Positions 12,401-31,900 are shown, counted from the stretch's first letter. The stretch: DNA of 64,000 nucleotides from Diploscapter coronatus (GCA_964036155.1 OZ038422.1:81801201-81865200), one strand, 5' to 3'. A program made the numbers and translations. Notes: generated by a model from the sequence alone, not told the origin.

Positions 12401-15400
12401 CTCCTGAAGATGGCGTCGACATCAGCCCTGCTCTCCTCGAGCGCTGCCTCGTCCTCCATGTCGACTCCGTCGGAGGGATAGCTCTGAATCACTCGACGCA
12501 TCGTCGACACTAGTGCATCCAACAAAGCAGTTTTGTATCTCTCGAGATGAGTGGCGACAGTCTGATTGGTGAGGAGATAGGCAACGGTCTCTGCCACGTC
12601 CGTCAGACAGTCGTCGTCCACGTGCTTGTTCACGATCTCTTGCAACATCGTCCACAGGTCTGTCAGGTACTGAAAACTAACAAAATCAAAAAATAGCAGA
12701 AATATTTGAAAATAAAAACTCGCAGTGAAGAATAGACGGAGCATTTCTTTAGTCAACAATAGAAAACTCACATTCTCCATCCTTCCAGCCATGTACATGT
12801 CTAGCACGAAATACTGAGGCAAAGTAGCGAGTTGAGCCACTTTCTCTCGATCTCCGATGAACTAAAAAATTGAATACTTGCAAAATCGTTGCAAAGTTTA
12901 AACCTTCTCGAGCAATTTAGGCAGAGTTGGGATGAGAATTCCCGATAGCCTTTCCCTATCATCCGTAATGCTTTTTGCCTCCTTCTGCAGAGGAGCTCCT
13001 CTCTTTACTTGGTATCTGCAAATTCAAACATGACTTTTTTCTTGAGAATAAGTTTATTGTTTGAGGGAAATGAGCAGAAGTCTCATCCCTCAAAAGGGAA
13101 AAGAAGGGGATGAGGATTGCGCACTCCTTTCGCCCTTTTCAAGGAGGACTTTCTTTCACCCCTCCTTTTCTCTCTGTGCATTGGTTTCCCGCGCAATTCT
13201 CGCTTCGGAATCGGAAAGATTTCCGTTCATTTCTACTCGACAATAGATAGTAGATAGTGATTACTAAAAATGAACTAACTAGGGAAGCATCTGACCTCGC
13301 CCTGGCGATATGAGAAACGGATATCACCATCGTGTTCTCCATGAAATTCTGATTCGAAATATGCTAAAATTAGCTGCCGCTAGTAGGGTACCTTCCGCGC
13401 TAGGACCCGTTGAAAAATTAACACGAACGTCATTGCTCACCTAGGCCGGTCTTGAGGGAAAGAAGACATGAGTAGGGCGGCGCAGTGGTAGTGAGATGAG
13501 GATGAGAGTGAAGGGGTACTATGCCCTATGTTATCGTATTTTTACTCTTTCAAGGGTCGATACCCGAATGAATACTTTGCAAAAATTATTCCATCATATT
13601 TTTGCATAAATTAGTGTGGTGTAATGATGTAATGCCTCGACTTATTATATATCATACGTCGTTATTAGATAATCACCGTTTTTCTGTATTATTATTTTTC
13701 GCATTGATTCAAATGATTTTTCTTTGTAAAAATTAATAAATCAAGGCATTACATCATTACACCACACTAATTTATGCAAAAATATGATGGAATAATTTTT
13801 GCAAAGTATTCATTCGGGTATCGACCCTTGAAAGAGTAAAAATACGATAACATAGGGCATAGTACCCCTTCACTCTCATCCTCATCTCACTACCACTGCG
13901 CCGCCCTACTCATGTCTTCTTTCCCTCAAGACCGGCCTAGGTGAGCAATGACGTTCGTGTTAATTTTTCAACGGGTCCTAGCGCGGAAGGTACCCTACTA
14001 GCGGCAGCTAATTTTAGCATATTTCGAATCAGAATTTCATGGAGAACACGATGGTGATATCCGTTTCTCATATCGCCAGGGCGAGGTCAGATGCTTCCCT
14101 AGTAAATATGAATATTCTACCTTCCAGCAGGATATTCGCCAGTGGCAGCCTGTTTCACAGAACAGCAAAGAATGTCGATCAGAAGGCCCTCCTTTCTTGA
14201 TTCATCGACTGAAAATGGAAAATGTATTTCTTCAAAATTATTCAAAAAGACTTGCAAAGAAATGAATTGTAAATATCCTTTTCCTCATGATAATGCTAAA
14301 TGAATTGAAACAGGATACAGAAATATGGTATTCGTTTAGAAAAAAGGCTGAGCCAAGTGTTTTTTCTCTATCATTCTTATGCAGATTTTCTCATTCTTTA
14401 GAAGATAGGAATAATTGGAAAAGTGAGAAATCTGCACATAGACAAGAGAAAAGTTAGTTTATCCAGTTTGTATGTTATATTCAAAAATCTGACAGGAATC
14501 CTTAGCCAGGAGCAACTCGACCATCGTCTTCCAGTCCTTGATCATTTCGTTCGTGTCGATCAGCGCATCCACGAGGTATGTCGCGTGGTCGTGGCACTGC
14601 AATTTACAAGATTTCATTCGATAATGGCAGTAATATGATTTGATAAAAAAAAACACGAAACGATTCAACAAATATTTCTATTGTTGTTGTATATAAATGA
14701 CACTCCTGATCTGAACAACAACAAATAATTGAATGTTCTCAGAATGCAAATATGTTTTTGGTATCTAAAAATTTCAAAAACACTGACATCTCCTTCATCG
14801 TAGAATGAGATGAGGTCCATGATGAGTTGGATGTTGTTCGACTGGCCTTTGTTAGCCGCACGAATTTGTTGGAATACCTGAAAATCGAGGATATTCTTCT
14901 TTTTAAGGAATATCCCAGACCTTAGTATTCAAAAACTCTCCAGCGGCAACAGCGAGTGGTCTGTGATTGGAATAGACCATGTCGTAGATGGGCAGACAGT
15001 CCTTGGCCTGCAGTAGAGTGGGAAATACTCTGCAAGTTGCAAATTCTAACATTTTACGCGGGAAGATTGCATTTTTTTTATTTAGCTTCACTTCAGTAAA
15101 TTTGTGCAGTTAAGGAAAAACGGGTATTTTTCATTTTTGCAAATTCTCGACAAAAATGACGAGGAACTAATTAATAAAAGTGATGATTGTGAACTCGATT
15201 TCGAAGAAAATGTTCGAATTCGCTGCACCTGTAAATGCTGCTCATGAGATGGCAAGCCTGCACGGCAGTGTCCATGTCCGTGTCGAGCACCATCGACACC
15301 AGTCTCTCCTTGAACTTGTTCGTGAACAGCTCCAATTTGCCCAGATTCTCAGGCTTGTTGTAGAGCGGCAGCAAGGCTTTGATGCAGCAGATGCGCACTT

Positions 15401-17982
15401 CGGGGACCTGGAATTCCAAATTCTACCTTTAAAAATCAGTTTACGGAAAAGTTAGAACAAATTTACGATTGGAGGATGAATTTAGAACGAAAGCTCGTAA
15501 ATGTGTCACAATAAAAATGCCATTATGAGTCCTACTTTATCGTAGAGAGTCCACCCGATGTACTTGAGGTAGGAATCCTCGAGGAAATGCTCGGGGTAAA
15601 TCTCGATCCAATAGCCCAGCTCGGCAATGCAAATCGAGCGAGCGTCTGCCAGAATGTCACGATAGCGATGAACGAAGACGGACTTGAAGAGGTAAGTGAG
15701 CATGTGACGCACGTCCTCCATGTGACTTTCCATCTGGAAAAATGTTAAATTAGAAAAGAAGAATTTTGATTCCATTTTCAAATAGAACATCAAAAATTAG
15801 GCCAAGGGGGAACTGATTACCTCGTCCTTCTGCTGCATGAGGAAGTCCAACTTGTCAGTGGCCCCTCCCGCCTGTTTGATCTTGGCCTTCTCCGCTTCGA
15901 GCTGCTTCGCATTCGTGTCGGAATTCCTTGCCAATTCTAGTGCGACGTCCACCAGGGCGGAGCAAATTTTCATTGCACAAAAAGTAGCAGTGTGTCTGAA
16001 AGCCCTGACAGAGCTGTCTGCCAGGCCCGTGAGCAGTTGCACGATCATGTCCATCATTCGATTGTCGAAAATCACCGACGACTTGCATTTCATGATTAGG
16101 GCCTGAAGAAAAGGATGTTAAGTGAAACAAAAGACATTACTGAAATTATAAATGTAGCAGAATGTGAACTCTATTCAGCATCGCTCAACTAGAAGGAGAT
16201 TACTGCGATAAAAATAAGGAATTGTCCGTTTTTATTTCCACTTTCCCTGCAAAATATCTTACATTCAAGAAGATGTGCAGATTGGCCCTGTATCGTCTGT
16301 ACGAGCCCGACTGCAGAAGGGGGTAGTCTGCTGTGTCTTCGCCGAAATTCTCCGTCATTTGTTTGATCAGAGTTCTGAAAGTAAAGATGGATATGGAAAA
16401 ACTAATCTCTAATACTCGAACTATGCGATTAGAAACTCCAACGACTCTTTCATAGCAATTCAAAAGAGGGAAAAATGGAAGATATTCCCATCATTATCAT
16501 TTCTGTGAAAAAGGACTCACGGGTAGTCGATATTGTTGATGATGTGAGTGGGAACTTTGCCCTTGCATCCAGTGGACGAGAAGAAGAACTGAAGCAGCTT
16601 TGCAAGAGCTGTGCTGTAGTTATTCGAGTACTCTTCGATCCATTCGTCCAGCATTTCCTGGAAACGTGATCATTCATTTCTCGATATTCACCGATAAACA
16701 ATGTCAGCATGATTTCGTTACGTTTCCATTCAAAAATTTGATGCTTCTTATTTGCAAGAGGAAGATCAGGGTTGCAAGTTTTATAGCCGATAGGGTAAAG
16801 ATTTTCAGTCCAAAAGAAGATGCTCACTGACATCCTCATTGCAAACTAGGAAGAAATGTGAGAGCGCAATATGAAATGCGACAATTTCTAAAGTTCAAGA
16901 GAACTTACGTCAATGTTCTTGTTGGCCTTAACAGCCCCGAAAAGAGTCCCTTCATCAGAATCGTGTCCCTTTTCGCCCGCAGCAGCGATTCTGCCACGAC
17001 CTCGACCGCGTCCGGGACCGCTGATTGCTCCGCGAGGACGACCGCGCTTCGACTGAAACGTCAAAATTAGAATGGAACTTCGAGATGAGCGATTTTCTAT
17101 TGATATCTGCCCGTTAGAATTGTTGTGCTGCTGCTTGTTTATCTCGTGCATGCCATGTCTTCTAATGTTTATCTGATTACACTTTGTCTACACGTTTCTG
17201 TCTGAGTTTATTATTTATGCTGCTGTTTTATTCCTATAAATCCTTTCGTCTGTCTTCCTTTTATGCATATCTGCTTGCTATTTCTTTGCAGAATTCACTG
17301 CTAGATTGTCAGTTACTTTCCGTACTCGTCGCGTTTCTTTGCCCTTGCTTTTTGTTGTATTTTTTTAGAATTGAGCTTGCTGAGTGGTACTCCCAAAAAC
17401 TAGTCCGCAGAGAATTCAAAGATAGCAAATGCCACCTGTCCAGTAGTGATGGCGACGCCACTGACTCCACTAGCCAATTCGTCGATCGGCTTGCGCTTTC
17501 TGCCGCGAGTCGTCGCGTACGGCGTGCGGAAATTGCCGTCGTCTGCAGAACTGCTTCTGGCTGCCTGAGGATCGCTGAATATTCAAACATCACTCCTACA
17601 CTTAACAGAAAGAGCTGCCCTTGAAAACGAATTCTGTGAAGTCATTCAAAACTTTGTACCAAAATACGTTCACTTTGCTTCATGCGTACAGCGAGAAATA
17701 CTACCTCCAGAGTTTTAAAGACGGCGAATTTCTAACAGATTAAAAAATTAGGACTGCATGCATTGTTTTCAGAAGTTTTTGAAGTTCAATTCAATTTCGT
17801 TTTGTCAAAACTTCAACCTATCTCATCTCTGCTATACTTCAGGAAGTCGCCGACTTTCCCCTCCAGAATAAATGGAAAACTAACTCGACTCCGGAACTGT
17901 TTAGTTCAGCGTAGTTGATCCTATGCACATTCCTGGTCGAGGCTCGCAGAGTCGGACTCGAATTCACCGACTCGTCGCCCAT
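9447..17982 (-). CDS. STAG: cohesin subunit SA (stromal antigen, STAG1/2/3 orthologue)
   Basis: Twenty-five exons reconstruct a 1,130-residue protein, close to the family's roughly 1,200. Exons run from 17885–17982 and 17436–17574 through the C-terminal 9980–10058 and 9447–9611, and all junctions are in phase. The N-terminus is Ser/Arg-rich and basic (SKRGRPRG, then GRGRGRGR). The STAG domain begins near residue 128 (EMLDEWIEEYSNNYSTALAK). The stromalin conservative domain covers about 330–395 (FLEDSYLKYIGWTLYDK, then VPEVRICCIKALLPLY). HEAT-repeat helices follow, including PQYFVLDMYMAGRMEN and GIDFVFEDF. The tail has GDDMSVRAGS and RGRPRIRNLDD. SA binds the RAD21/SCC1 kleisin and helps load and hold cohesin on chromatin. 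An acceptor (TTTTTTCAG) lies 16 nt before the ATG. It is divergent from the UAP56 gene. Intron 12 (13016–14120) carries a foldback element. The final acceptor is TTTGAG, weak but in phase. Confidence 0.96.
13279..14102. mobile_element. foldback element with 362-bp arms and TAA target-site duplication
   Basis: Bases 13279–13640 and 13741–14102 are reverse complements across 362 bp; I see one mismatch, next to the 100-bp loop. The element starts CTAGGGAAGCATCTGACC and ends with the inverse. It is flanked by direct TAA copies at 13276–13278 and 14103–14105. A 3-bp TWA duplication is typical of PIF/Harbinger-type DNA transposons, so this is probably a non-autonomous element of that kind, though the ends were not matched to a known family. 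It carries no transposase. Its place in a STAG intron means the pre-mRNA could fold into a long duplex. The almost identical arms suggest recent origin or conversion between arms. Confidence 0.85.
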
Positions 17983-17998
17983 GTCGTCACTTTGATCT

Positions 17999-19189
17999 CT
18001 GAAAAAATCACAACTTTTCGAAATAAAAATCAATTTGACAAATGTTCGCGCGAGTATTTGGTTTTCTTGATGAAGCTCGAAAAGAATTGACACAGGAAGT
18101 TCAGCGGAAGCCCATGCTCACGCTCTAGAACTCGAAAAAGAAAAACAAGTGGTAGAAAATGGTAAAAAGTCGAGGAAGTGTAGAAAATGCGAAAGATTCA
18201 GCGGGATTTTCAAAAATTCGAAGTGGGAACTGATTTGGACAAGTGGTTTTGGCCGGTGTTTAGCGGCTGTTGGTGTGGAATGCAAATGGGCGGGAGTGCG
18301 AAGCAACGCGCGACGCGGCAATCGATCGCTGCTCTCCCGTTCGAATGCTGACTGCAGCACTCTGTCTGTCTGCTCTGTGCTCTCCTCCCCTTCTTTTTCT
18401 CTCCTCCCTCCTCCTTTCTCTCCTCGCATCACTTGCCCATTTTCAATTTTATTCGAGCAGAATCGACCGTTTGTAATTCCCCACGTTTTTCTTTCACTTT
18501 TTCCCAAATTTTGGTGGATTTTTTTCCGCAGATGATTTTGAACAAGTGCCAAATAAAATCGTCTGTCAGAGAAGCACACTGACACTCTAAACAGACCACT
18601 TGTCAGGGGAAATTCGAACCAATTTTGCTCGTCACCTTATTATCGACCCTTGTTGACTTTTCGCCATTATTTTTTGAGAAATTTGAAATTCTAGTTTCGA
18701 AAACAGTCCAGACTAATTCGCTGATATCCCAAGCCATAGTAGAATGATAGGAATTGTAAAAAATGTTCGGTGAAAAAGTCGAAATTTTTGTTGCGTCATC
18801 AGCCAATTTCTGACGAATCTTTGCTAACTTCTGTCGAGTGTTTTCTGCAGTTCTAGGAAAATCATATCGAACTGGTAATCTCGCTTATTTAGAAATCAAA
18901 GTTATCACTCTGCAAACCGCATGTTCTTCTTGGCAGACTTCGAAATTTTTCGAAATTGGCTTTTTCTCTATTTTCGTTTTCGAAATCTCTATTTCAGCAA
19001 TTTGCTTTTCAAGTTGCCATTTTTTACAATCGTTTTATTTCATCAACCACTCGGCAGACTACTCGCTGCACAGTCCACTCTTCTCATTCAAAATTCTCTT
19101 CTCCATCACAAATTCTTCTGAATTTTCCCGGTGTTCTTGCTGTCTTTTTCCTCGATTTAAAAAAAAATTTCAATTAATTGTTTTTTCAG
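17999..19189. promoter_or_regulatory. bidirectional promoter region between STAG and UAP56
   Basis: About 1.2 kb separates the first exons of two divergent housekeeping genes. It contains a GC- and CpG-rich core (about 18,285–18,340, GGGCGGGAGTGCG and GCGCGACGCGG) and a strong pyrimidine tract (about 18,360–18,430). No TATA box stands out. Any 5' non-coding exons would also lie here. Confidence 0.5.
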
Positions 19190-19205
19190 TGAAAAACTGG
19201 CCGTG

Positions 19206-24468
<5,263 letters not shown>

Positions 24469-25891
24469 GCCATTCGTCCATCTCCAAAAAGGAGCTCTCC
24501 CCTCACTCCCTTCCCCCTCTCCTTTCTTTCCTCCCAACTACTGTAAACCGTACTTCACCCATTCTATTTCATAAGTGCGTATGCTTATCATAGCAATTCC
24601 TCGATTGTACATTATCAGTGAGTAATTTTGTGAAAAGCATTCACACCCACTTTTCATAAATTTCTAAATATATCAACTAAAAATGAATTGTTCTTTAATT
24701 TTGTCCTGTTAGTTTGTTTTTTCAAGACTTGGATCATTTCTCCTCTCCACTTGAAATGCGTCTATTTCATGAGTAATTTCTGTTTTATCTCTCACATTTG
24801 ATATATCATTTTTAATTTCTAATTGACACAAACTGAATATTTATTCTTGAATTTTTGAAAAAGGTAATGGAAATCAATCCAAATTTGAAGGTCTCACTCC
24901 AGAGAGTTTCTAGTAATCAATGTAGAACGACTCCATTGAATGATCCAGCTGGAAACTCTTCGTTCTTTTCCAACTCCAACCCATTCTGATGGAGTTTTGT
25001 TGTTTCGTATGTTTGTTCATTTGTAACTTTCCCAACTTGCTCTTCACGAATTTGACATTGGTTTTGCAGAGAAAACTATAAAAATATTAGCTTTTTCTGC
25101 AGACCTAATATCATTTTGTGTGGAGGCAATTTTAGCTTTGTTTTTCCCCTTTACTCAGTCACTCTGATTGTTCCGTTTTATTCTGGTATCGAATAAACCT
25201 GTAACGAAGATGCTGAACTTGTTTGAGCATGATTAGGAATTGGCTAAATTTCCCCTCGGCTTGCTTGAATTTATTTCACTAGCTTATCTTTGACTTGGAG
25301 GTTTTAAAATTTGAATCTTTGACCAGCCCTGATTAAGGAGCGCAAGCAGGTGCACGAGAATCTTATTCCGAGATTATTTTTTTGCACAGGAAGATGCATT
25401 CTGAAGTAACTGAGACTTGTAATAAGAAAAAAAGTAAAATAAAGGTTGATTTTGAACGAAAGAGTCGGCATTTTCTGGACCCCTAAATGAGCACGTTTTT
25501 CGCAAACTTCAAATTGCTCGCAGATTTTTGTGGGGAAAAATTATGCTCTGATTTTTGGCACACAGCCGTTTCAGAAGGTTCATCATCGATTTAGTTTGAA
25601 CTTTTGATGACATACGGCGGTTGAAGGATACTTATTTCCCATTTTGGGGTTCCCTTACCAATTCTCGTTATATGCCGCGCATTTGCAGGGGAGCGGAGCT
25701 TGCTCTCTTTACCTATTCTTTCCTCTATTATTTTCCACGCGTCTTTCTACATATTCTCTGCTCTTTTCCCAACATTCGTTTCTCCTTCTTGCTGAATAAC
25801 TGTCCTCTCATCAAAATTCGTACTCCCTCGTTGCTTTGAATCTTATCGTTTTTTCGTGAAATTTTGGGTATTCTAAATTTGCTGATTTCAG
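24469..25891. other. UAP56 3' region and NOMO upstream region
   Basis: No coding sequence is seen. The first 100 bases are pyrimidine-rich 3' UTR. A likely polyadenylation signal lies at 25192–25197. The rest should hold the NOMO promoter. A GATTTCAG acceptor at 25884–25891 marks the start of the NOMO leader exon or a trans-splice site. Confidence 0.5.
25192..25197 (+). other. putative polyadenylation signal AATAAA for UAP56
   Basis: AATAAA sits about 720 nt after the UAP56 stop codon. A nearer variant signal may be used instead. Confidence 0.35.
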
Positions 25892-25979
25892 ACTTGGATG
25901 TGCATTGAGTGAAGTAGACAGTCGAGCTACAGATTGACAGAGTGCTTGCCTGCCTGTCTTCCTTCCTTCCATTGCCGCA

Positions 25980-28900
25980 ATGCGTCTGCTCTGCTGCCTG
26001 TCAGCCCTGGTGCTGACAATCCTCGTCCTGCCCCATGCAGTCATCGCCCAAATCTATAGCTGCGGAGGATTCATTCGAAGCCCAACACCAATCGACTTCT
26101 TGAAAATCAAAGTACGTACGGTTCAATTTTAGAAGGTGATGTCTTCAGACCTAGGGAGAACTTGAGTCAGAATTCTCGTGCGACCTACCCCTATGATATT
26201 TTTCCGCACAACTTGGCATCTCTAACCTTGAATTTTCAACAAATTGTCTCTATTAATGAAAAAGTTATAACGCAAATTTCCTTCCTACGACCACCCTTCG
26301 TACATTTCTTGAGTCTGATTTAAATGCCTCCCAAGTTTGGATATCTTTGAGCAGTCCAGACATTTTCCAAGAGCAGTTGCACAATTTTGTAATTTCTTGA
26401 ATTCTGCCAAATTGCATCTCATTTACTTCATGCTTATGAAACGTTTTTCTTCGAATCATCAACTTTTACCCCCACGTCGATTCGGTGTTACTTCAAGCAA
26501 GAAGGCACTAAGCTTCTCTCCCTCCGTATTTCTTGTTCAGCAGCAGTTCTGCATTTCATTTGCATCGTAATTCGTCTTTTGAATGGGGGAATCTGGTCCT
26601 TGATCCACCTTCCTTACAATCGCTATTGATGACTTCAGGTAAAGTTGCTGACTCCCGAAGGTCACCTGAAGCACGAGGAAGATGTGAACGTCCAGAATGG
26701 CTACTACATGATCCCCGTCTACAACAAGGGCAGATACTCGCTGCGCGTCGCTGCGAATGACGGATGGTATTTCGGTAAGGAAATCTTGATTGGAACTTTG
26801 AAATAGAGTAACTTCTAGAAAGTGAAATAAAAAATTCTTTCATGCAGAATTTTCTTCTCGAAGATTTTTTAATGCATTCCCTTTCCATTTTATCGAAAAA
26901 CAATTAAGTTGGAAGATACTACTCATGCTACTAAACTCCACATATCTTTTTTAGTTGAAACAATTTCTTCAAACTTTCATTCAAAGCAATGGCTTTGCTT
27001 TTCCAGAGCCGGAATCGTACGACTTCACCCTCGATGGAACGACAGACAAGTGCTCGAAGAATGAGGACATCGACTTTTCGCTCACCGGTAATCTTTCTGA
27101 ATTTCTAAACACTTCTTTGTTACACGAATAACATTGCGAAGAATTTCACCAATAATATCCATCTTCTTGTTGAACATCGAATTTAGAATTTTAAAAACAA
27201 TTGACTAGAGCAAATGAATTTTTTTCAATTCAATAAAATAAATGTTAAAATTGCAGGTTTCTCGATCAGCGGGGTGGTGGAAAGCGGCTCAGGAACGGGA
27301 CCCGAGGGATTGGCTCTGACACTGAAGAAGGACGGGCAGGTGGTTGGCAGTGCGGTCACTGCAGCTGGCGGCAAGTACCAATTCAAGGCGCTTCCAGGTA
27401 TATATTCAATTTCAAAAGAATTCTATAGAAATTCTTCAAATTTCCTCGACAAACCATCTTGAAAACAGACTGCAACACGGTCTGATCATGAGTTTGAGCA
27501 GAAGAGATCTCAAGTCTCAATCGCTATGTGACAGGTGTTTTCTGAAGCGAATTCGTCTATTCTGCTTGAAGTGTTCATTCAACTAGAACCTAGGCATAAA
27601 ATTATGGCAACAAAGTTGGTATATTTTCAGGAAAGTACGAAGTCTCCGCCTCTACCGACTCGTCGATCTGCGTCGGTCGAGGGAACACGCTCGTCGAGGT
27701 GAAGAACGAGCCGATCAAAGTGCAGCCGAACCTGAAGATCTCGGGCTACCAGCTGACTGTCAAGGTCGCCAACAAAAACGCCCCTCTTCCTGCCGCACAG
27801 GTCCTCCTCTATGCTGCAACCAATCCACAGGTCGGTCACATTGCAAATTAACTCCTTCTGCAGTGTCAATCGAAAAATTTCAAAGAGAAAAAAAGTTTTA
27901 TGCACATTTACCGCGAACACAATCTGAAATGCTCGAGACAACTTCTGCTCACTTATTTGAAGATTCTGATAAAATCGAATCACACGAGTTAAAAATGGCG
28001 ATTACGAATTTGCAGCTCTCCGCCTGCTCGCCTCTGAAGGAGGCTGTGCCACTCGCCCCGTCTGCCAAATTCGTCTGTTCGCTCGGCCCAACCGCTGCAG
28101 ACGGACAGATCGTCGTCCCCTGCCTGGCTCCGGGAAAATACCAACTCGAAGCCAAGTACACCAGTGGAAATGTGCAGGTTAGATTTGCTTGCTTCGACAA
28201 TTTTCGAGTTTGATGAAAATAGGATGCATAACACAGACAAAAGCAGGGGACATCAATGCTCTTCCCTGCGTCTAATCCTCCTCTACAAATTTTGTCGCAT
28301 TGTTGTCTGTTTATCTGATCATCTGCGAATTTTGAGCGAAAACCTGACAGGACGAAAATTATGCTTCTTGTTTCAGTTCAACTTCGAGCCGAAGATGCAC
28401 AACATCGAAGTCTCATCTAGCAAGGCCCAGGTGCATTTCTTATAAATCTAAACATTCACGAATCAGGTTGAAATACAGGAAAATAGCATAACGAAGAGAT
28501 GATGAATTCCTGATTTTGATATTTTAAAACGTCGTTAACATACTGCACAAGAGTGACCTGAATGAATTTCTGTTAGAGTCCTTCAATTAATTTTTTCTTC
28601 ATTTCCCTTCCAACCTGATAATTTTGATATTCAGGCATCATTTTCCGTGTCCGGGTTCGTTAGCAGAGGGCAACTGAGGGCGAGAAAGGCACCGATCAGA
28701 GATGCAGAAATTCTGTTGGATGGACAGACTGTCGCTAGGACCAACGATAGAGGAGAATTCCAGCTGGAAAACCTTCAAGTAAGGAATTTGGTTGTGAAAA
28801 TATGTTCTGAAAGTACTCATCATCCAATTTCATGAAGTTTTACACTAACTTTGAATTACTTTAGCTATGTCAGTATTATTCGGAGAAAACATGAAATCTT

Positions 28901-31900
28901 TCTTTTAAAAAGCGCAGAAGCCTAAAATGGATACAGCACAAGTCTAGATAGTCAAGGCTTCTATTTTCAGGAAAGTGCCTCGATCAAGCTGACTGCCCGC
29001 CTGCCACATCATCACTTCTCGGTTGTGAAGACGAGTTTGCAGCTGCCTAACATCGTCATTCCTGAAATACAGGTTGAGGCCTACGATGTTTGTGGATCAG
29101 GTATGCCATTTTTGAAATATTTTTCGAAAAGATATGCATTTTTAAAGACTTAAAATGTTTTCACGAATTAGAAATGTAAACTTCTCAAGATGAATGCATC
29201 AATGCCTACTTTAGAGAAGAAGTACAAACATAGATTTAAAATTCCAATTTGTGATTTATTTCCCTTTGAAAGTAATTTAGAAGAACAAGGTTTGCAGCAC
29301 AATAAACGCGAATTTCTATCTAATTCTCAGCGCTATAAAATTTCAATGTAATCTGTTTTCAGTTGAATTGGACGAGCGCGGCTCTGCTTCGAAGCTGACG
29401 GCCAAGGCTCTCTCTCCAGGCAATTCTGATGTGGTCATTCAGTCAAACAGCAAGGGTGAATTCTGTCAGCCAGTCAAGCCGGGCAAATATGAACTCAACG
29501 TGAGTTTTGCCGTCTTTATAGAATTTTAATTTGCCAAAACTTGCAAGGAAATCGCGACTTATTGAAATAACTTTTCAATGAAAAGGAATGCTATTTAAAC
29601 TCGTAAAATCTTGAATGTACTATCGAATCATAGGACATCGTTCTATACTCTATGAAATCATTTGATTTCATTAAAATATCTTGTGCTTTACAATATTCTT
29701 TTTCGGAGTTGTCTTTAAATTTCCTAACAACGTGCTATTCCAGCCCGATGATTCCTCGCTGATGCCCCGTGGGCTGCCCCTGGATGTGAGCGACTCCCCT
29801 CTGCTCGACCTCCGATTCACCCACTTCAAGACGGACGCAGAAGTCCGCGCCGTCTGCATCGGGTCTTGTCCTCAGGTAGAAATACTAAATTTTTCACATG
29901 GCAACGACATACTCTGTCATTTGATGTCGTTTTCACGAGCAAATGATAATTTATAGTGTAAAATAAGGCTACATTCTGATCGTTTTCTGAGAATATATGT
30001 TTTAAATTAAGAACGAGTTCAGGCTGTTGAATTAGTAACTAAAATATAGCTGTTCCCTAATCTTACTAATCTGGGGAAAATTTCTAAAGAAAAATATGTT
30101 TGCAGATGACCGTAATCCTGCTGTTGAATGATCGAGTCGTCCAAAAGGTGAAGGGAACGGACCACTTCCTCTTCCACGACATCGGACCTGCTGAATACAA
30201 AGGTTAGAATGCTAAATAAGTGGGGAAGCTGTAGAGTGCTGCTTTGCTGATTAAAGCTCGTATCAAACCTCTCATTCGATTTCATTTCGGATATCTGTTG
30301 AAATTTGAAAAACATTCTTTTCAAAATTTCAATACTCTAAATTTCAGTGAAAATCGAAGACGGTGGCTACGCTTGTTGGGAAAAGCCCGAATTGCAGCTG
30401 TCCGTGCAGCGCGCAAAGCCGTCCCCTCTGCAGTTCATTCAGCACGCCTTCTACACCACAATCGACATCACTCATGAGGCCAATTTGGTGAGACTATTTA
30501 AACATTTTCATAGAAATTATTAGGATGAGAAGACGAGATGGAGAATCACTGAAAAAGAAAGTCTCAGATAACCTATAGGCTTGTTGTCTTCTAGATTTCG
30601 AGCGATCCCTTATTTCATGATTTTGTTTCAGAAATGGTCGCATCTAGAAAACAAGCAATTGAAAGGCGAAGAGAAGCTGAAAGCCGGACTCAACAACATC
30701 TGCGTCAGTGCACAGGTAAAATACTCAAAAATCACTTAATTAAAAAAGGAATTGCTCCTTTATTTTCTGCGATGGATTCATGAAATGATCGTTTTTAGGG
30801 CCGCTACAAACTGCAATTCTCGTCCTGCATCAAGTTCGACAGGGAGCAAGTTGAACATATCGGTGAGTCTTCTTCAAAATTTTATTGACGAAAAATTCGT
30901 CCATGAAAAAATGAGAATCTCGTACATTTTCCCCTTCTCAGCGTAATTTATGCCGATCCGCATGGATCAGTGAATCAGTATTCACTCGCATCTGTCCGTA
31001 ATCACATTTTTCACATACTTACCCCATACGGACCGACAGTTCGAACACTGAGTCCATTTATCTTTATTTCTCTATGGGGAAATGGCGATGCTTTTTAATT
31101 TGATCAGACAGTTCATTTCAAACGTTCCTACGAATTATCAACAGCCAATTTTCAGTGCCGAACACTCTACCCGTGGTGATTGTTGGCGTGGAGGCTGCAC
31201 TGACAGGTCGAATTGCGGGCGGTGATGAGTCGATCACTGTCAAGGTCAAATCAGCTGAAGGGGAGAAGGCAGTGCCTGTCAGCAGAGGCATATTCGCATT
31301 TAACCACCCAATCAGCAGCCAGGGAGACATTCTCCTCATTCCCCAGTCTACCACGTTCCTCTTCGAACCGCCCACTGCCACCTTCCAATTCCGGTATGCT
31401 CCTGCTTTCTATGTCGTTAAAACAGGACGTTGTGAAAGTCCAAGAATAATTCCCTTTCTTTAAGATTATTTTGGCTTATTATAAGATTTTAAAATTCTAA
31501 GTCATCCCCCTTGCTCATTTTTACCTTTACCAAAGCTTCATGTGAAAAGTACAAATAGAAGCAGATCAGTGTGCAAAGATATAGAAAATTACGGAAAAGG
31601 AAGTAGACGAGAATTCATTTGAACATGCACTATTCGGGAAACTTTACTTTTTCGAAGACGCAATGCATAAGAAAATGAGCAACTGAAATGAGAATGCCTC
31701 GCTTGGCTTCTTGAATAAGTCACAGACCTGATAAATGAGGACGGATGAATAGGGAGAGGAATAAGGCATGATAGGGTAATTATCGCTTCGTAATAACGAG
31801 CACATCCTGAAAAACAAAATTTACCTACCAGGCCCTACCTTTACTCATAATAGAATTCTCAAGGCTCGTATCTTTTTCAACATGTATCCTTTTCAAGTAT

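Noticed and set aside
17184..17624. 146-codon plus-strand frame
   Set aside because: Covers STAG exon 2 in antisense and adjacent intron.
18118..18585. Overlapping frames on both strands (155 and 128 codons)
   Set aside because: They lie in the CpG- and pyrimidine-rich STAG–UAP56 promoter region; low-complexity translations and no splice context.
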